64,000 nt of DNA from Sinorhizobium saheli (GCF_001651875.1 NZ_LNQB01000078.1:366-64365); one strand, 5' to 3'; numbered from the stretch's first letter, positions 38,584 through 48,803 are shown. Translations and numbers: made by a program. The notes: generated from the sequence alone by a model not told the origin.

Positions 38584-39333
38584 ATGAAAATACTTGTGAC
38601 CGTCAAACGCGTGGTCGACTTCAACGTCAAGATCCGGGTGAAGGCGGATGGCACGGGCGTCGAGCTTGCCAATGTCAAAATGTCGATGAACCCGTTTGAC
38701 GAGATCTCGGTCGAAGAGGCGCTGCGGCTCAAGGAAGCCGGCAAGGCGGAGGAAGTCGTCGTCGTGTCGATCGGTCCCGCCAAGGCCGAGGAGACGCTCC
38801 GCACCGCCCTCGCGATGGGCGCCGACCGGGCGATCCTCGTCGAGACCGACGACCAGGTCGAGCCGCTTGCCGTGGCCAAGATCGTCAAGGGTGTGGCCGA
38901 GGCCGAACAGCCGGGCCTGATCATCGTCGGCAAGCAGGCGATTGATGATGACAGCAACCAGACCGGCCAGATGCTCTCGGCGCTCCTGGGCTGGCCGCAG
39001 GGCACCTTCGCCTCCAAGGTCGAGATCGGCGACGGCAAGGTCAATGTCACCCGTGAGGTCGACGGCGGCCTGCAGACGGTCGAGCTGAAGCTGCCGGCGG
39101 TCATCACCACCGACCTCCGCTTGAACGAGCCGCGCTATGCCTCGCTGCCGAACATCATGAAGGCGAAGAAGAAGCCGCTCGACAAGAAGACCCCCGCCGA
39201 TTTCGGCGTCGACACCGCGCCGCGGCTGAAGGTGCTTAAGACCGAGGAGCCGTCGGGCCGCAAGGCCGGCATCAAGGTCAAGTCGGTCGCCGAGCTGGTC
39301 GAAAAGCTCAAGACCGAAGCCGGCGTTCTTTAA
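38584..39333 (+). CDS. etfB: Electron transfer flavoprotein beta subunit
   Basis: 249 residues from [19 protein letters not shown]; an upstream extension of 33 residues was trimmed. EtfAB accepts electrons from acyl-CoA and other dehydrogenases and passes them to ETF-ubiquinone oxidoreductase. [11 protein letters not shown], and the later [17 protein letters not shown] loop, mark the AMP-binding beta subunit; [19 protein letters not shown] is the ETF-beta signature region. etfA follows 25 bases downstream and a 3-hydroxyacyl-CoA dehydrogenase gene after that, so beta-oxidation-related. Confidence 0.96.
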   Translation: MKILVTVKRVVDFNVKIRVKADGTGVELANVKMSMNPFDEISVEEALRLKEAGKAEEVVVVSIGPAKAEETLRTALAMGADRAILVETDDQVEPLAVAKIVKGVAEAEQPGLIIVGKQAIDDDSNQTGQMLSALLGWPQGTFASKVEIGDGKVNVTREVDGGLQTVELKLPAVITTDLRLNEPRYASLPNIMKAKKKPLDKKTPADFGVDTAPRLKVLKTEEPSGRKAGIKVKSVAELVEKLKTEAGVL

Positions 39334-39358
39334 GTTTCAGGAAAGGGAGACAATCATC

Positions 39359-40288
39359 ATGGCCATTCTGCTTCTGGCTGACCACGACAACAGCCACCTT
39401 TCCGACCAGACGGCGAAGGCGCTGACGGCGGCCCTGAAAATCGGCGGCGACGTCCATGTGCTCGTCGCTGGCTCAGGCATCAAAGGCGCTGCCGATGAGG
39501 CGGCAAAGCTTTCGGGCGTCGCCAAGGTGCTCGTCGCCGAGGACGCCTCGCTCGCCAACAACCTCGCCGAACCGCTGGCGGCGACGATCGTTTCGCTCGC
39601 CGGTGCCTACGACACCCTGATCGCCGCCGCCACCTCGGTCGGCAAGAACGTCATGCCGCGCGTCGCCGCCCTCCTCGACATCGCCCAGGTCTCGGAGATC
39701 ATCGAGGTGGTTGCCGCCGACACCTTCAAGCGGCCGATCTATGCCGGCAACGCCATCCAGACGGTGCAGACGAGCGAGGCGAAGAAGGTTGTCACCGTGC
39801 GCACCGCCTCGTTTGCCGCCGCCGGCGAAGGCGGCAATGCCGCGATCGAGACCGTCCCGGCAGCCGCCGATCCGGGCCTGTCCGCCCATGTGTCGGACGC
39901 GCTGTCGTCGTCCGACCGGCCGGAACTGACCTCGGCGAAGATCATCATCTCCGGCGGCCGCGCGCTCGGCTCGTCGGAGAAGTTCAAGGAAGTCATCCTG
40001 CCGGTTGCCGACAAGCTCGGTGCCGCCGTCGGCGCTTCCCGCGCCGCCGTCGATGCCGGCTATGCCCCGAACGACTGGCAGGTCGGCCAGACCGGCAAGG
40101 TGGTCGCCCCCGACCTCTACATCGCCTGCGGCATTTCCGGCGCCATCCAGCACCTCGCCGGCATGAAGGATTCCAAGGTGATCGTCGCCATCAACAAGGA
40201 CGAGGAGGCCCCGATCTTCCAGGTCGCCGACTACGGCCTCGTCGCCGACCTCTTCGACGTCCTGCCGGAGCTCGAGAAGGCGCTCTGA
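39359..40288 (+). CDS. etfA: Electron transfer flavoprotein alpha subunit
   Basis: 309 residues. The alpha subunit holds the FAD: the C-terminal segment [20 protein letters not shown] and [19 protein letters not shown] is the FAD-binding signature. The N-terminal half (about 1-190) shares its fold with the beta subunit. It lies 25 bases after etfB with a good terminator after its stop, so the two form a bicistronic unit. Confidence 0.96.
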   Translation: MAILLLADHDNSHLSDQTAKALTAALKIGGDVHVLVAGSGIKGAADEAAKLSGVAKVLVAEDASLANNLAEPLAATIVSLAGAYDTLIAAATSVGKNVMPRVAALLDIAQVSEIIEVVAADTFKRPIYAGNAIQTVQTSEAKKVVTVRTASFAAAGEGGNAAIETVPAAADPGLSAHVSDALSSSDRPELTSAKIIISGGRALGSSEKFKEVILPVADKLGAAVGASRAAVDAGYAPNDWQVGQTGKVVAPDLYIACGISGAIQHLAGMKDSKVIVAINKDEEAPIFQVADYGLVADLFDVLPELEKAL

Positions 40289-40347
40289 GGGGGACGTGCC
40301 CGGCACGAAAAGGGCTGGAAAAAGAGACAGCTTGGCATTAACAATCG

Positions 40348-40378
40348 TACCGGGCCGACCGATCGGCCCGGTATTTTC
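40348..40378 (+). terminator. Rho-independent terminator of etfBA
   Basis: Perfect 11-bp stem (40348-40358 with 40363-40373) around a CCGA loop, followed directly by TTTT, 60 bases after the etfA stop. Confidence 0.85.
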
Positions 40379-40430
40379 GCATTTGTGGCAGCATGGCTGC
40401 CTAAGCCTATGATGATGGGTGTTCGCTTCA

Positions 40431-41303
40431 ATGATCAAGACGATCGGAATTATCGGCGCAGGGCAGATGGGCTGCGGCATTGCCCATGTTTCGGCGGCCG
40501 CCGGATACAAGGTTCAGCTCTACGATATCGCTGCGGATCGCATCGAGGCAGGGCTCGCCACCATCAACGGCAACCTTGCCCGCCAGGTCTCCTCCGGCAA
40601 GATGAGCGACGAGGACCGCAAGCGGGCGCTCGCGCTCATCAAGGGCTCCGTCGACATCAATGACCTCTCGCAGGCCGACCTCGTCATCGAGGCGGTCACG
40701 GAAGACGAGACGGTCAAGCGCAAGATCTACGGCCAGGTTTGTCCGGTCATGAAGCCGGATGCGCTTCTCGCCACCAACACCTCGTCGCTGTCGATCACCC
40801 GGCTTGCCTCGGCAACCGACCGCCCCGAACGCTTCATGGGCATCCACTTCATGAACCCCGTTCCGGTGATGAAGCTGGTGGAACTGGTGCGCGGCATCGC
40901 CACCGACGAGGAGACCTTCCGGGCCGCCAAGGAATTCGTCGCCCATCTGGACAAGACCGTCACCGTGGCCGAAGATTTTCCGGCCTTCATCGTCAACCGC
41001 ATCCTGCTGCCGATGATCAACGAGGCGATCTACACCCTCTACGAGGGCGTCGGCACGGTCGATGCCATCGACACGGCGATGAAGCTCGGCGCCAACCATC
41101 CGATGGGCCCGCTGCAGCTCGCCGACTTCATCGGCCTCGATACCTGCCTGTCGATCATGCAGGTGCTGCATGACGGCCTGGCGGATTCGAAATATCGCCC
41201 CTGTCCGCTGCTGGTCAAATATGTCGAGGCCGGCTGGCTCGGCCGCAAATCCGGCCGCGGCTTCTACGACTACCGCGGCGACGTGCCCGTCCCGACGCGC
41301 TGA
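40431..41303 (+). CDS. 3-hydroxybutyryl-CoA dehydrogenase
   Basis: 290 residues from MIKTIGIIGAGQMG; four upstream residues are also in frame. Standard NAD-binding motif GAGQMGCGIA at the N-terminus, then the family signature region ending in DFPAFIVNRILLPMINEAI and the C-terminal dimerisation domain. It oxidises (S)-3-hydroxybutyryl-CoA to acetoacetyl-CoA, as in the PHB and butyrate cycle or beta-oxidation. It follows etfBA but beyond their terminator, so it has its own promoter. Confidence 0.94.
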   Translation: MIKTIGIIGAGQMGCGIAHVSAAAGYKVQLYDIAADRIEAGLATINGNLARQVSSGKMSDEDRKRALALIKGSVDINDLSQADLVIEAVTEDETVKRKIYGQVCPVMKPDALLATNTSSLSITRLASATDRPERFMGIHFMNPVPVMKLVELVRGIATDEETFRAAKEFVAHLDKTVTVAEDFPAFIVNRILLPMINEAIYTLYEGVGTVDAIDTAMKLGANHPMGPLQLADFIGLDTCLSIMQVLHDGLADSKYRPCPLLVKYVEAGWLGRKSGRGFYDYRGDVPVPTR

Positions 41304-41346
41304 TCGCTCTGTCGAAAACCCCCTCTGGCCTGGCGCCACCCGAGGC

Positions 41347-42021
41347 TCAACTGCCCGCAGGCCGGGCGATCGCCGCCTCGATCAGGCTCTTCGCGTCGTC
41401 GCTGTCCCAAGCGGCGGGACCGTTCATCGAACCCAACAGGCAGCCCTTCTCGTCGAGGAGCAGCGTGGCGGGAAGGCCGAAGGCGAGGCCTTCCTTCTTC
41501 AGCGTGTTGAAGACCCCCATCGAGGCGTCGCGGTAGTAGCGCAGCTCGTGGACGCCGATCTCGTCGAGGAAGGCCCTGGGCTTCTCGTCGGCGCCGGTGT
41601 CGATATTGATCGCCACCACCTCGAAGCGGTCGCCTCCGAGCGCCTTCTGCAAGGCGTTGAGCGCAGGCATCTCCTCGCGACAGGGCACGCACCAGGTCGC
41701 CCAGAGATTGACGAGGAGGGTCTTGCCGGCAAAGGCGGCAAGCGTCAGCGGCTTGCCGTCCGGGCCGGCAAAATCGAGGCCGGCGATCGGGCGCGCATCG
41801 GCGGCCGGCGTCATCGCCGCGACCTGGCCGCGCATCAGCGGCGTCAAGGAAGCGACCTTCTCCGCGGCAAGCGGGCAGCGCGCGTCGGCGGTCGGCGTGA
41901 CGCCGCCATTGCCAGACCCCGTCTCCTTCACGTATACCGCAGCCGCACCGGCGATCACCCCCAGAAGGGCGGCGAGCGCGAACAACTTCACGGCCGGAGG
42001 ACGTTTCTTCTGGTCTGGCAT
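41347..42021 (-). CDS. TlpA-family membrane-anchored thiol:disulfide reductase
   Basis: 224 residues from [19 protein letters not shown]; an N-terminal extension antisense to argH was trimmed. An uncleaved membrane anchor (about 13-32) precedes a periplasmic thioredoxin domain with active site WCVPC (about residues 113-117) in [20 protein letters not shown]. Rhizobial TlpA reduces copper-site cysteines of cytochrome oxidase. The start is divergent from argH with only 25 bases between the two starts. Confidence 0.9.
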   Translation of the reverse strand: MPDQKKRPPAVKLFALAALLGVIAGAAAVYVKETGSGNGGVTPTADARCPLAAEKVASLTPLMRGQVAAMTPAADARPIAGLDFAGPDGKPLTLAAFAGKTLLVNLWATWCVPCREEMPALNALQKALGGDRFEVVAINIDTGADEKPRAFLDEIGVHELRYYRDASMGVFNTLKKEGLAFGLPATLLLDEKGCLLGSMNGPAAWDSDDAKSLIEAAIARPAGS

Positions 42022-42046
42022 TTCATTCTCCAAGGCGGGCATCCCG

Positions 42047-43450
42047 ATGGCTGACGGCAGTTCCGAGACGAAATCCTCCAACCAGATGTGGGGCGGGCGC
42101 TTCGCCTCGGGCCCCGACGCCATCATGGAGGAGATAAATGCCTCGATCGACTTCGACAAGAAGCTCTATGCCCAGGATATCCGCGGCTCAATAGCGCATG
42201 CGACCATGCTCGCGCATCAGGGCATCATTTCGGCCGAGGATAAAGACAAGATCGTTCACGGCCTCGGCACGATCCTGTCGGAAATCGAAAGCGGCACGTT
42301 CGAATTCTCCCGCCGCCTCGAAGACATTCACATGAATGTCGAGGCGCGGCTGGCAGCGCTGGTCGGCCCCGCCGCCGGCCGCCTGCATACCGCCCGCTCG
42401 CGCAACGACCAGGTGGCCCTCGATTTCCGCCTCTGGGTCAAGGAAGAGCTGCAGAAGACCGAGAAGGCGCTGACCGCATTGATCGCCGCCTTCCTCGACC
42501 GGGCGGAAGAGCATGCCGACACGGTAATGCCGGGCTTCACGCACCTGCAGACGGCGCAACCGGTGACTTTCGGCCACCATTGCATGGCCTATGTCGAAAT
42601 GTTCGGCCGCGACCGCTCGCGCGTCCGCCACGCGATCGAGCACATGGATGAAAGCCCGATCGGCGCCGCGGCACTTGCCGGCACCGGCTTCCCGATCGAC
42701 CGGCACATGACGGCGAAGGCGCTCGGCTTCCGCGAGCCGACCCGCAACTCGATCGACACCGTCTCCGACCGCGACTTCGCGCTCGAGTTCCTGTCGATCG
42801 CGGCGATCGCGGCGACCCACCTGTCGCGGCTCGCCGAAGAGATCGTCATCTGGTCGACGCCGCAATTCGGCTTCATCCGTCTGTCGGACGCCTTCTCCAC
42901 CGGCTCCTCGATCATGCCGCAGAAGAAGAACCCGGACGCCGCCGAGCTGGTGCGCGCCAAGACCGGCCGCATCAACGGCTCGCTGATCGCGCTGCTGACG
43001 GTGATGAAGGGCCTGCCGCTCGCCTATTCCAAGGACATGCAGGAAGACAAGGAACAGGTCTTCGATGCGGCCGAAAGCCTGGAACTGGCGATCGCTGCGA
43101 TGACCGGCATGGTGCGCGACATGACGGTGCGCGCCGACCGGATGAAGGCGGCCGCCGGCTCCGGCTACTCGACCGCCACCGATCTCGCCGACTGGCTGGT
43201 GCGCGAGGCGGGGCTCCCCTTCCGCGACGCCCATCACGTGACCGGCCGCGCGGTGGCGCTCGCCGAACAGAGGGGCTGCGACCTCTCCGAGCTCTCGCTC
43301 GCCGACCTCCAGGCGATCAACCCGGCGATCACCGACAAGGTCTTCGACGTGCTGACGGTGGAGGCTTCGGTCGCGAGCCGCACCAGCTTCGGCGGCACGG
43401 CGCCGGCAGAAGTGCGCAAGCAGATCGCCTGGTGGCGGGCGCGCAATTGA
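42047..43450 (+). CDS. argH: Argininosuccinate lyase
   Basis: 467 residues from [19 protein letters not shown]; the open frame reaches far upstream antisense to tlpA, which was discarded. It splits argininosuccinate into arginine and fumarate, the last arginine step. The superfamily signature [12 protein letters not shown] starts at residue 286; the opening WGGRF and [17 protein letters not shown] block are characteristic. Followed by an lptM-like gene after a repeat-bearing 250-base gap, then lysA. Confidence 0.96.
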   Translation: MADGSSETKSSNQMWGGRFASGPDAIMEEINASIDFDKKLYAQDIRGSIAHATMLAHQGIISAEDKDKIVHGLGTILSEIESGTFEFSRRLEDIHMNVEARLAALVGPAAGRLHTARSRNDQVALDFRLWVKEELQKTEKALTALIAAFLDRAEEHADTVMPGFTHLQTAQPVTFGHHCMAYVEMFGRDRSRVRHAIEHMDESPIGAAALAGTGFPIDRHMTAKALGFREPTRNSIDTVSDRDFALEFLSIAAIAATHLSRLAEEIVIWSTPQFGFIRLSDAFSTGSSIMPQKKNPDAAELVRAKTGRINGSLIALLTVMKGLPLAYSKDMQEDKEQVFDAAESLELAIAAMTGMVRDMTVRADRMKAAAGSGYSTATDLADWLVREAGLPFRDAHHVTGRAVALAEQRGCDLSELSLADLQAINPAITDKVFDVLTVEASVASRTSFGGTAPAEVRKQIAWWRARN

Positions 43451-43471
43451 TGGTTTCGCTGCCGCCGGCGC

Positions 43472-43584
43472 GCCCCTCATCCCGCTGCCGCGACCTTCTC
43501 GCCGCAGGCGGGGAGAAGGGGGATACCGCGCCGTCTCAAGTCCCCTCTCCCCGCCTGCGGGGAGAGGGCCAGGGTGAGGGGCAG
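43472..43584. repeat. Intergenic repeat with large inverted arms (argH side)
   Basis: Begins CCCCTCATCCCGCTGCCGCG, contains CCTTCTCGCCGCAGGCGGGG, then TCCCCTCTCCCCGCCTGCGG, and ends GGGTGAGGGG: the two halves are largely complementary, so the RNA would fold into a long hairpin. A second, diverged copy is at 48020-48120. Confidence 0.65.
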
Positions 43585-43700
43585 CGATATGCGTGAAAAC
43601 GTAGAGATCGGCTCGCACAAACAGGGTGCACAAGCTGCTGAAAAATCGATAAGACATCGCTCTATCTAGGAGCGATCGGCTTCAGCATCGGCAAAGGGAA

Positions 43701-43901
43701 ATGACGATGACATTGACGAAGGTGGCACGAGTGGCGCTTCTGCTGGCGATCCCGGGACTGGTTCTCGTCGGTTGCGGCCGCAAGGGCGATCTCGACCGGC
43801 CGGGGGCCACCACGTCGATCAATACGAAAACGCCCGCCGGAACAGCCGAGCCGAAGCAGGCGGTCGAGGACCGCCCCTTCCTGCTTGATCCCCTCCTCTG
43901 A
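43701..43901 (+). CDS. LptM-like small lipoprotein
   Basis: 66 residues. A signal peptide with lipobox LVGC (Cys25) is followed by CGRKGDLDRPG, the hallmark of the LptM (formerly YifL) family, which in E. coli assists oxidative maturation of the LptD LPS translocon. A short Pro/Thr-rich tail follows. Located 14 bases before lysA in the same direction, an arrangement common in proteobacteria. A start at 43707 is also possible. Confidence 0.9.
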   Translation: MTMTLTKVARVALLLAIPGLVLVGCGRKGDLDRPGATTSINTKTPAGTAEPKQAVEDRPFLLDPLL

Positions 43902-43915
43902 GCCGAGCAACAGAC

Positions 43916-45184
43916 GTGAACCATTTCCACTACCGCGACGGAATCCTCTACGCCGAAGACGTGCCGGTGACCGACATCGCGCGCGCCGTCGGCACGCCGT
44001 TCTATTGCTATTCCACCGCGACGCTGGAGCGCCATTACCGGGTCTTCGCCGAGGCCTTCGCCGACGTGGACGCCATGGTCTGCTACGCGATGAAGGCCAA
44101 CTCCAACCAGGCGGTGCTGAAGACGCTCGGCCGGCTCGGCGCGGGTGTCGACGTGGTATCCGAAGGTGAACTGCGCCGCGCGCTGGCCGCCGGCATTCCG
44201 GCAAGCCGGATCATGTTCTCCGGCGTCGGCAAGACCGCGCGCGAGATGGATTTCGCGATCGAAGCCGGCATCTATTGCTTCAACGTCGAATCCGAGCCGG
44301 AACTCGAAATCCTGAACCAGCGGGCCGTTCGCGCCGGCAAGCAGGCGCATGTCTCCTTCCGCATCAATCCGGACGTCGACGCCCGCACGCATGCGAAGAT
44401 CTCGACCGGCAAGAAGGAAAACAAGTTCGGCATTTCCTGGGAGCGGGCCCGCGCCGTCTACGCCCACGCCGCGACCCTGCCCGGCATCGAGGTGACCGGC
44501 ATCGACATGCATATCGGCAGCCAGATCACCGAGCTGCAGCCCTTCGACGACGCCTTCAAGCTCCTGCGCGAGCTGGTCGATACGCTGCGCTCCGACGGCC
44601 ATGTCATCGACCATGTCGATATCGGCGGCGGCCTCGGCATTCCCTATCGCGAGGACAACAATCCCCCGCCGCTGCCCGACGCCTATGCCGACATCGTCAA
44701 GAACCAGCTCAAGGGCCTCGACTGCAAGATCGTCACCGAGCCGGGGCGGCTGATCGTCGGCAATGCCGGCATCCTGGTCACCGAGGTGGTCTATGTGAAG
44801 GACGGCGGCGACAAGACCTTCGTCATCGTCGACGGGGCGATGAACGACCTGATCCGCCCGACGCTCTACGAAGCCTATCACGAGATCCGGCCAGTGAGGA
44901 TTTCCGCCGCCAATGCGCCGCGCATCAAGGCCGACGTCGTCGGCCCGGTCTGCGAGACCGGCGACTATCTGGCGCTCGACCGGGAAATGGCGATGCCGAA
45001 GCCCGGCGACCTTTTCGCGATCGGCTCGGCCGGCGCCTATGGCGCCGTCCAGGCGGGGACCTACAACAGCCGTCTGCTGGTTCCCGAGGTGCTCGTGAAG
45101 GGCGACCGTTTCCACGTGATCCGTCCGCGCAGCGGCTACGACGAGCTGATCGGCCTCGACTCGGTGCCGGATTGGCTCGCCTGA
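43916..45184 (+). CDS. lysA: Diaminopimelate decarboxylase
   Basis: 422 residues; the start codon is GTG at 43916 (MNHFHYRDGILYAEDVPV). The last step of lysine synthesis, decarboxylating meso-diaminopimelate. Lys60 in CYAMKANSN binds pyridoxal phosphate; the GVDVVSEGEL strand, HIGSQ motif and CETGDYLALD are family signatures. It follows the lptM-like gene closely and precedes the TIGR02302 gene by 126 bases. Confidence 0.96.
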   Translation: MNHFHYRDGILYAEDVPVTDIARAVGTPFYCYSTATLERHYRVFAEAFADVDAMVCYAMKANSNQAVLKTLGRLGAGVDVVSEGELRRALAAGIPASRIMFSGVGKTAREMDFAIEAGIYCFNVESEPELEILNQRAVRAGKQAHVSFRINPDVDARTHAKISTGKKENKFGISWERARAVYAHAATLPGIEVTGIDMHIGSQITELQPFDDAFKLLRELVDTLRSDGHVIDHVDIGGGLGIPYREDNNPPPLPDAYADIVKNQLKGLDCKIVTEPGRLIVGNAGILVTEVVYVKDGGDKTFVIVDGAMNDLIRPTLYEAYHEIRPVRISAANAPRIKADVVGPVCETGDYLALDREMAMPKPGDLFAIGSAGAYGAVQAGTYNSRLLVPEVLVKGDRFHVIRPRSGYDELIGLDSVPDWLA

Positions 45185-45310
45185 GCCGCGGCCCGGCAGG
45201 ACTCTGCGGCAGCCGCGACGTGCCGGACGATCACGTTTTGTTGTCACCCTCGCCTTCGCCACAAAGGATGGCTATCCTGACGCTGACGGCAGCGTGATCT
45301 CGCGATCGTC

Positions 45311-47947
45311 ATGACCGAAGGGAAATTTGGGCGGATGACGCAGATCGGGCAGGACGATAAGCCAAGGCCGCAGTCGTTTGCGAGAATGCTGGCGACGAAA
45401 CGGTTTTTTGCGCGCCTGGTCCTCCTCGGCGAAGAGGTGCTGCCGCGGACGCTGCTTCCCGGGTCGCTCGTGCTGCTCTTCCTCTCCGCAGGCTGGCTCG
45501 GCTTTTTCCCCGTCGCGCCGTTCTGGCTTCATGCCGCCGTTCTTCTCGCCTTCGTCGCCGGGCTGTTCTTCTCGCTGTTGCCGCTGACCCGCATCCGCTG
45601 GCCGGAGACGGCCGACGCCGACCGCATGCTCGAGGAGCGCAACCGCCTGCCCCACCAGGCGATCCGCGTCCAGGACGATGTGCCCGCGACCGAAAGCGCC
45701 TTCGGCGCCGCACTCTGGCGCGAGCATCAGTCCCGCATGGCGCGGATGGTCCGCGGCCTGGACACCGGCCTGCCGCGCCCGGACATCGCCCGCTACGACC
45801 GCTTCGCGCTGAGGGCGGTTCCGGTCCTCATCGCCTGCATTGCCTTCGCCTATTCCTATTCGAACCGCGCCGGGCTGATAACCGATGCCTTCCGCCTGCC
45901 CGAGCAAGAGACCCAGGCGGCGGATATCCGCATCGACGCCTGGGTGACGCCCCCCGCCTACACCGGCCGCGCACCGGTCTTCCTGACCGGCCGGCAGGAA
46001 ACGGCGTCGGCGCAGGAACCGGGGGCCGCGATCACGATACCGCAGTTCAGCGATCTCACCGTACGGATAACCGGCGCCGCAGCGGACGAAAAGGTCAGCT
46101 ACAGCGAGGCCGGCGGCGCGGAGCCGACGATCATCCCGGCATCGAAGGCCAAGGCGGGATTGGCGCCGCAGGCGGGGACGACGGACGCGCCGGCCAATGC
46201 CGTGCACAACCACCTCTACAAGATCACCAAGGACGGAACGCTTTCCGTCGGCGGGCAGAACTGGAGCTTCAAGGTCACGCCGGACAGCGTGCCCGATATC
46301 GCCTTCGAGGGCGCACCGCGTCCGACGGCCAACGCCTCGCTGGAGATCACCTACCTCGCCCATGACGATTACGGCATCGCCCAGGCCTGGGCCGAGATCA
46401 AGCCGCTCGAGGAGCCGGCCGCCAACGCCCGGCCGCTCTATGCGCCGCCCGAATACCGTCTCGATCTCCCACGCCGCAACGCCCGCGAAGCCAAGGCCAC
46501 CACGAGCCGGAACTTGAGCGAACATCCGCTTTCCGGCAAGCGGGTGCGCATCACGCTGGTTGCGCGCGATGCTGCCGGCCAGGAAGGGCGGAGCGTGCCG
46601 CAGGATATCGTCCTGCCGGCGCGGCCGTTCTTCGAGCCGCTTGCCGCCGCCATCGCCGAGCAAAGGCAGGTCTTCGCCCTCAACACCAACGACCTGCCGC
46701 GCGCGATCGACCTCAACGACGCGCTGACGCTCTATCCCGAGGAGACGATCGCGAATCTCACCCATTTCCTCCTGATCAAGTCGGCCCGCACGCGCATGCA
46801 GCTCGCCCGCAACGACGACATGCTGCGCGACGCCGCCGATTATCTCTGGGAGATCGCGCTCGGCATCGAGGACGGCGACCTGTCGCTCGCCGAACGCCGG
46901 CTGCGCGATGCGCAGCAGGCCCTCTCCGACGCGCTCGAGCGCAATGCCTCGGATGAGGAAATCGCGAAGCTGATGCAGGAACTGCGCCAGGCGATGCAGG
47001 AATTCATGCAGGAGCTCGCCAGGCAGGCTCAGAAAAATCCGCCGATGGCGGCCAATCCCGATCTGAACAACGTTCTGCGCCAGCAGGACCTGGAAAGGAT
47101 GCTGGACCAGATCGAGAACCTGGCGCGCTCGGGCGCCCGCGATCAGGCGCGGCAATTGTTGTCCGAGCTGCAGCGGATGATGAACAATCTGCAGGCCGGC
47201 CGCATGCAGCAGATGGGCCAGCAGAACAACGCCATGCGCCAGCAGATGGACAAGCTCGGGCAGTTGATGCAGCAGCAACAGCAGCTGATGGACGAAACCT
47301 TCAAGCTGGACCAGGCGCTGCGCGACCGGATGCAGCGCGGCGACCCGCTCGAGGGCGAGGACGACGAACTCTTCGGCCAGGACATGCCCCAGGATCCCGG
47401 CCAACAGGGCGAACCCAACGGCGAGCCGAGCCCCCTCGACAATATGACGGCCGAACAATTGAAGGAAGCACTCAAGCAATTGCGCCAGCAACAGGAGTCG
47501 CTTGGCAAGCAGCTCGGCGACCTGCAGAAGGGGCTTGAGAATCTCGGCGTGAAGCCCGGCAAGGGCTTCGGCCAGGCACAGCGCGAAATGGGAAGCGCGG
47601 CGGAGCAGCTCGGCAAAGGCCAGGGCGAACAGGCCCTCGGCAGCCAGGGCCGGGCGCTGCAGGCACTGCGCGAAGGCGCGCAGGAGATGATGAACCAGAT
47701 GCAGGCCCAGGGACAGGGACAAGGCCCCGGGCAAGGCATCCCGCAATACGGCCAGAACGGGCGTGACCCGCTCGGCCGCCGCCAGCAGAACATCGGCCCC
47801 GACTTCGGCGACCAGGTGGAGGTACCCGACGAGATCGACACCCAGCGCGCCCGCCAGATTCTCGAACAGATCCGCCGCAAGCTCGGCGACAACCTCTCGC
47901 CGGAAGCGGAACGGCAATATCTCGAACGGCTGCTCGACCTGCGCTGA
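45311..47947 (+). CDS. TIGR02302/DUF4175 family membrane protein
   Basis: 878 residues. The N-terminus carries two or three membrane helices (about 45-90 and 170-190); a large periplasmic region with Ig-like character follows; the C-terminal 350 residues are strongly helical, rich in Gln, Met and Glu, with repeated QQM/MQQ-type segments around residues 600-800. This conserved alphaproteobacterial family has no established function. The start at 45311 is uncertain by a few codons. Downstream is a repeat and the convergent response regulator gene. Confidence 0.85.
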   Translation: MTEGKFGRMTQIGQDDKPRPQSFARMLATKRFFARLVLLGEEVLPRTLLPGSLVLLFLSAGWLGFFPVAPFWLHAAVLLAFVAGLFFSLLPLTRIRWPETADADRMLEERNRLPHQAIRVQDDVPATESAFGAALWREHQSRMARMVRGLDTGLPRPDIARYDRFALRAVPVLIACIAFAYSYSNRAGLITDAFRLPEQETQAADIRIDAWVTPPAYTGRAPVFLTGRQETASAQEPGAAITIPQFSDLTVRITGAAADEKVSYSEAGGAEPTIIPASKAKAGLAPQAGTTDAPANAVHNHLYKITKDGTLSVGGQNWSFKVTPDSVPDIAFEGAPRPTANASLEITYLAHDDYGIAQAWAEIKPLEEPAANARPLYAPPEYRLDLPRRNAREAKATTSRNLSEHPLSGKRVRITLVARDAAGQEGRSVPQDIVLPARPFFEPLAAAIAEQRQVFALNTNDLPRAIDLNDALTLYPEETIANLTHFLLIKSARTRMQLARNDDMLRDAADYLWEIALGIEDGDLSLAERRLRDAQQALSDALERNASDEEIAKLMQELRQAMQEFMQELARQAQKNPPMAANPDLNNVLRQQDLERMLDQIENLARSGARDQARQLLSELQRMMNNLQAGRMQQMGQQNNAMRQQMDKLGQLMQQQQQLMDETFKLDQALRDRMQRGDPLEGEDDELFGQDMPQDPGQQGEPNGEPSPLDNMTAEQLKEALKQLRQQQESLGKQLGDLQKGLENLGVKPGKGFGQAQREMGSAAEQLGKGQGEQALGSQGRALQALREGAQEMMNQMQAQGQGQGPGQGIPQYGQNGRDPLGRRQQNIGPDFGDQVEVPDEIDTQRARQILEQIRRKLGDNLSPEAERQYLERLLDLR

Positions 47948-48019
47948 TGGCGTCGGGGAGAGATGGTCTCGGGGCTGTCGCGATGACGGGCCGGGGTTCG
48001 GATGTTGCGGCGGCGGCGG

Positions 48020-48120
48020 CCCCTCATCCGCCTGCCGGCACCTTCTCCCCGCAGGCGGGGCGAAGGGACTTTGCGGCGATGTCGCAGTCCCCTCTCCACG
48101 TCAGAGCGGAGAGAGGGGGT
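48020..48120. repeat. Intergenic repeat with large inverted arms (48020 copy)
   Basis: CCCCTCATCCGCCTGCCGGC, CCTTCTCCCCGCAGGCGGGG and later TCCCCTCTCCACG...GAGAGAGGGGG recall the copy at 43472-43584. It lies between the convergent TIGR02302 and response regulator genes and may terminate both. Confidence 0.6.
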
Positions 48121-48183
48121 AGTCCTCGGGTTTAACTCGAGGATTACCCTACGTTCCCCGTAATGGTTGGTGCGCGGTGGCTG

Positions 48184-48546
48184 TCAGGCGGCGAGCGCCA
48201 GGGCAACGGCCTTGCGGATGTCAGGCAGGGAAAACGGCTTGGAGATCACGTCGATGACCTTGCCGGTCAGGTCGTCGGTGCGCTCGCGCTGCTCGGCATA
48301 GCCGGTCATCAGCAGGATCTTCAGCGCCGGGAAAGCGGCGGACGCCTCGTGCGCGAGCTCGATGCCGTCCATGACCGGCATGCGAATGTCGGACAAAAGC
48401 AGATCGAACCGCTGGTCGCGAAGACGGGCGAGCCCGTCGGCTCCATCCCCGGCCTCCACCGTTTCATGTCCGTCGAGTTGCAACGCCCGCGCCACAAATG
48501 AGCGCAGGGCATCCTCATCCTCGGTAATCAGGATTCTCGCCATCAT
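48184..48546 (-). CDS. Single-domain response regulator (CpdR-like)
   Basis: 120 residues (119 from the second ATG at 48543), a receiver domain and nothing else. The phosphoacceptor Asp is near residue 52 in LLLSDIRMPVMDG, the conserved Thr/Ser in LLMTGYAEQ and Lys in VISKPF. CpdR, which controls ClpXP-dependent CtrA proteolysis in Caulobacter and Sinorhizobium, has the same size and the VMDGIELA region; I cannot tell from sequence alone whether this is CpdR1, CpdR2 or another regulator. Upstream is a partial RIME-like repeat and hpt. Confidence 0.85.
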   Translation of the reverse strand: MMARILITEDEDALRSFVARALQLDGHETVEAGDGADGLARLRDQRFDLLLSDIRMPVMDGIELAHEASAAFPALKILLMTGYAEQRERTDDLTGKVIDVISKPFSLPDIRKAVALALAA

Positions 48547-48747
48547 GGCCTCCCGTCTTCATCTCGGGGAGCGCCGGCGTCCGTCGGATGCCAGGCACGC
48601 TCCATTGCATCTGCGTACCGGGCTCCGCTCCATCGCGGTCGCGATACTCCCTCAAACAAACAGCTTTGTGTTTGCTTTCGGTAAACGCGATGAGACGTAT
48701 TTTAACGAACGGGTTGTATTTCCACAGGCAACGCCCGTAAAAGGCGC

Positions 48748-48789
48748 TACTGCATGCCTCCTTGAACCGATCCCGGTTTAAGGAAAGTC
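48748..48789 (-). repeat. Truncated RIME-like repeat, second palindrome only
   Basis: TACTGCATGCCTCCTTGAAC...GGTTTAAGGAAAGTCA matches the second module of the RIME-like element in the same orientation as 10700 and 56337, but the first module is missing. It lies in the hpt-response regulator gap, near the 3' end of hpt. Confidence 0.5.
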
Positions 48790-48803
48790 ACGCCGCCAGC
48801 GGC

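Noticed and set aside
38345-38587. 80-residue frame upstream of etfB
   Set aside because: It overlaps the palindromes and the etfB start, has no protein-like composition, and lacks a ribosome-binding site.
45272-47917. 881-residue frame antisense to the TIGR02302 gene
   Set aside because: Shadow of a Gln-rich gene; runs of Leu and Leu-His arise from reverse-complemented CAG and CTG codons.
48709-48724. TTAA followed by GTTG at CtrA spacing upstream of the CpdR-like gene
   Set aside because: Only the first half matches TTAA-N7-TTAAC; the second half is GTTG, so it is not a full CtrA box.
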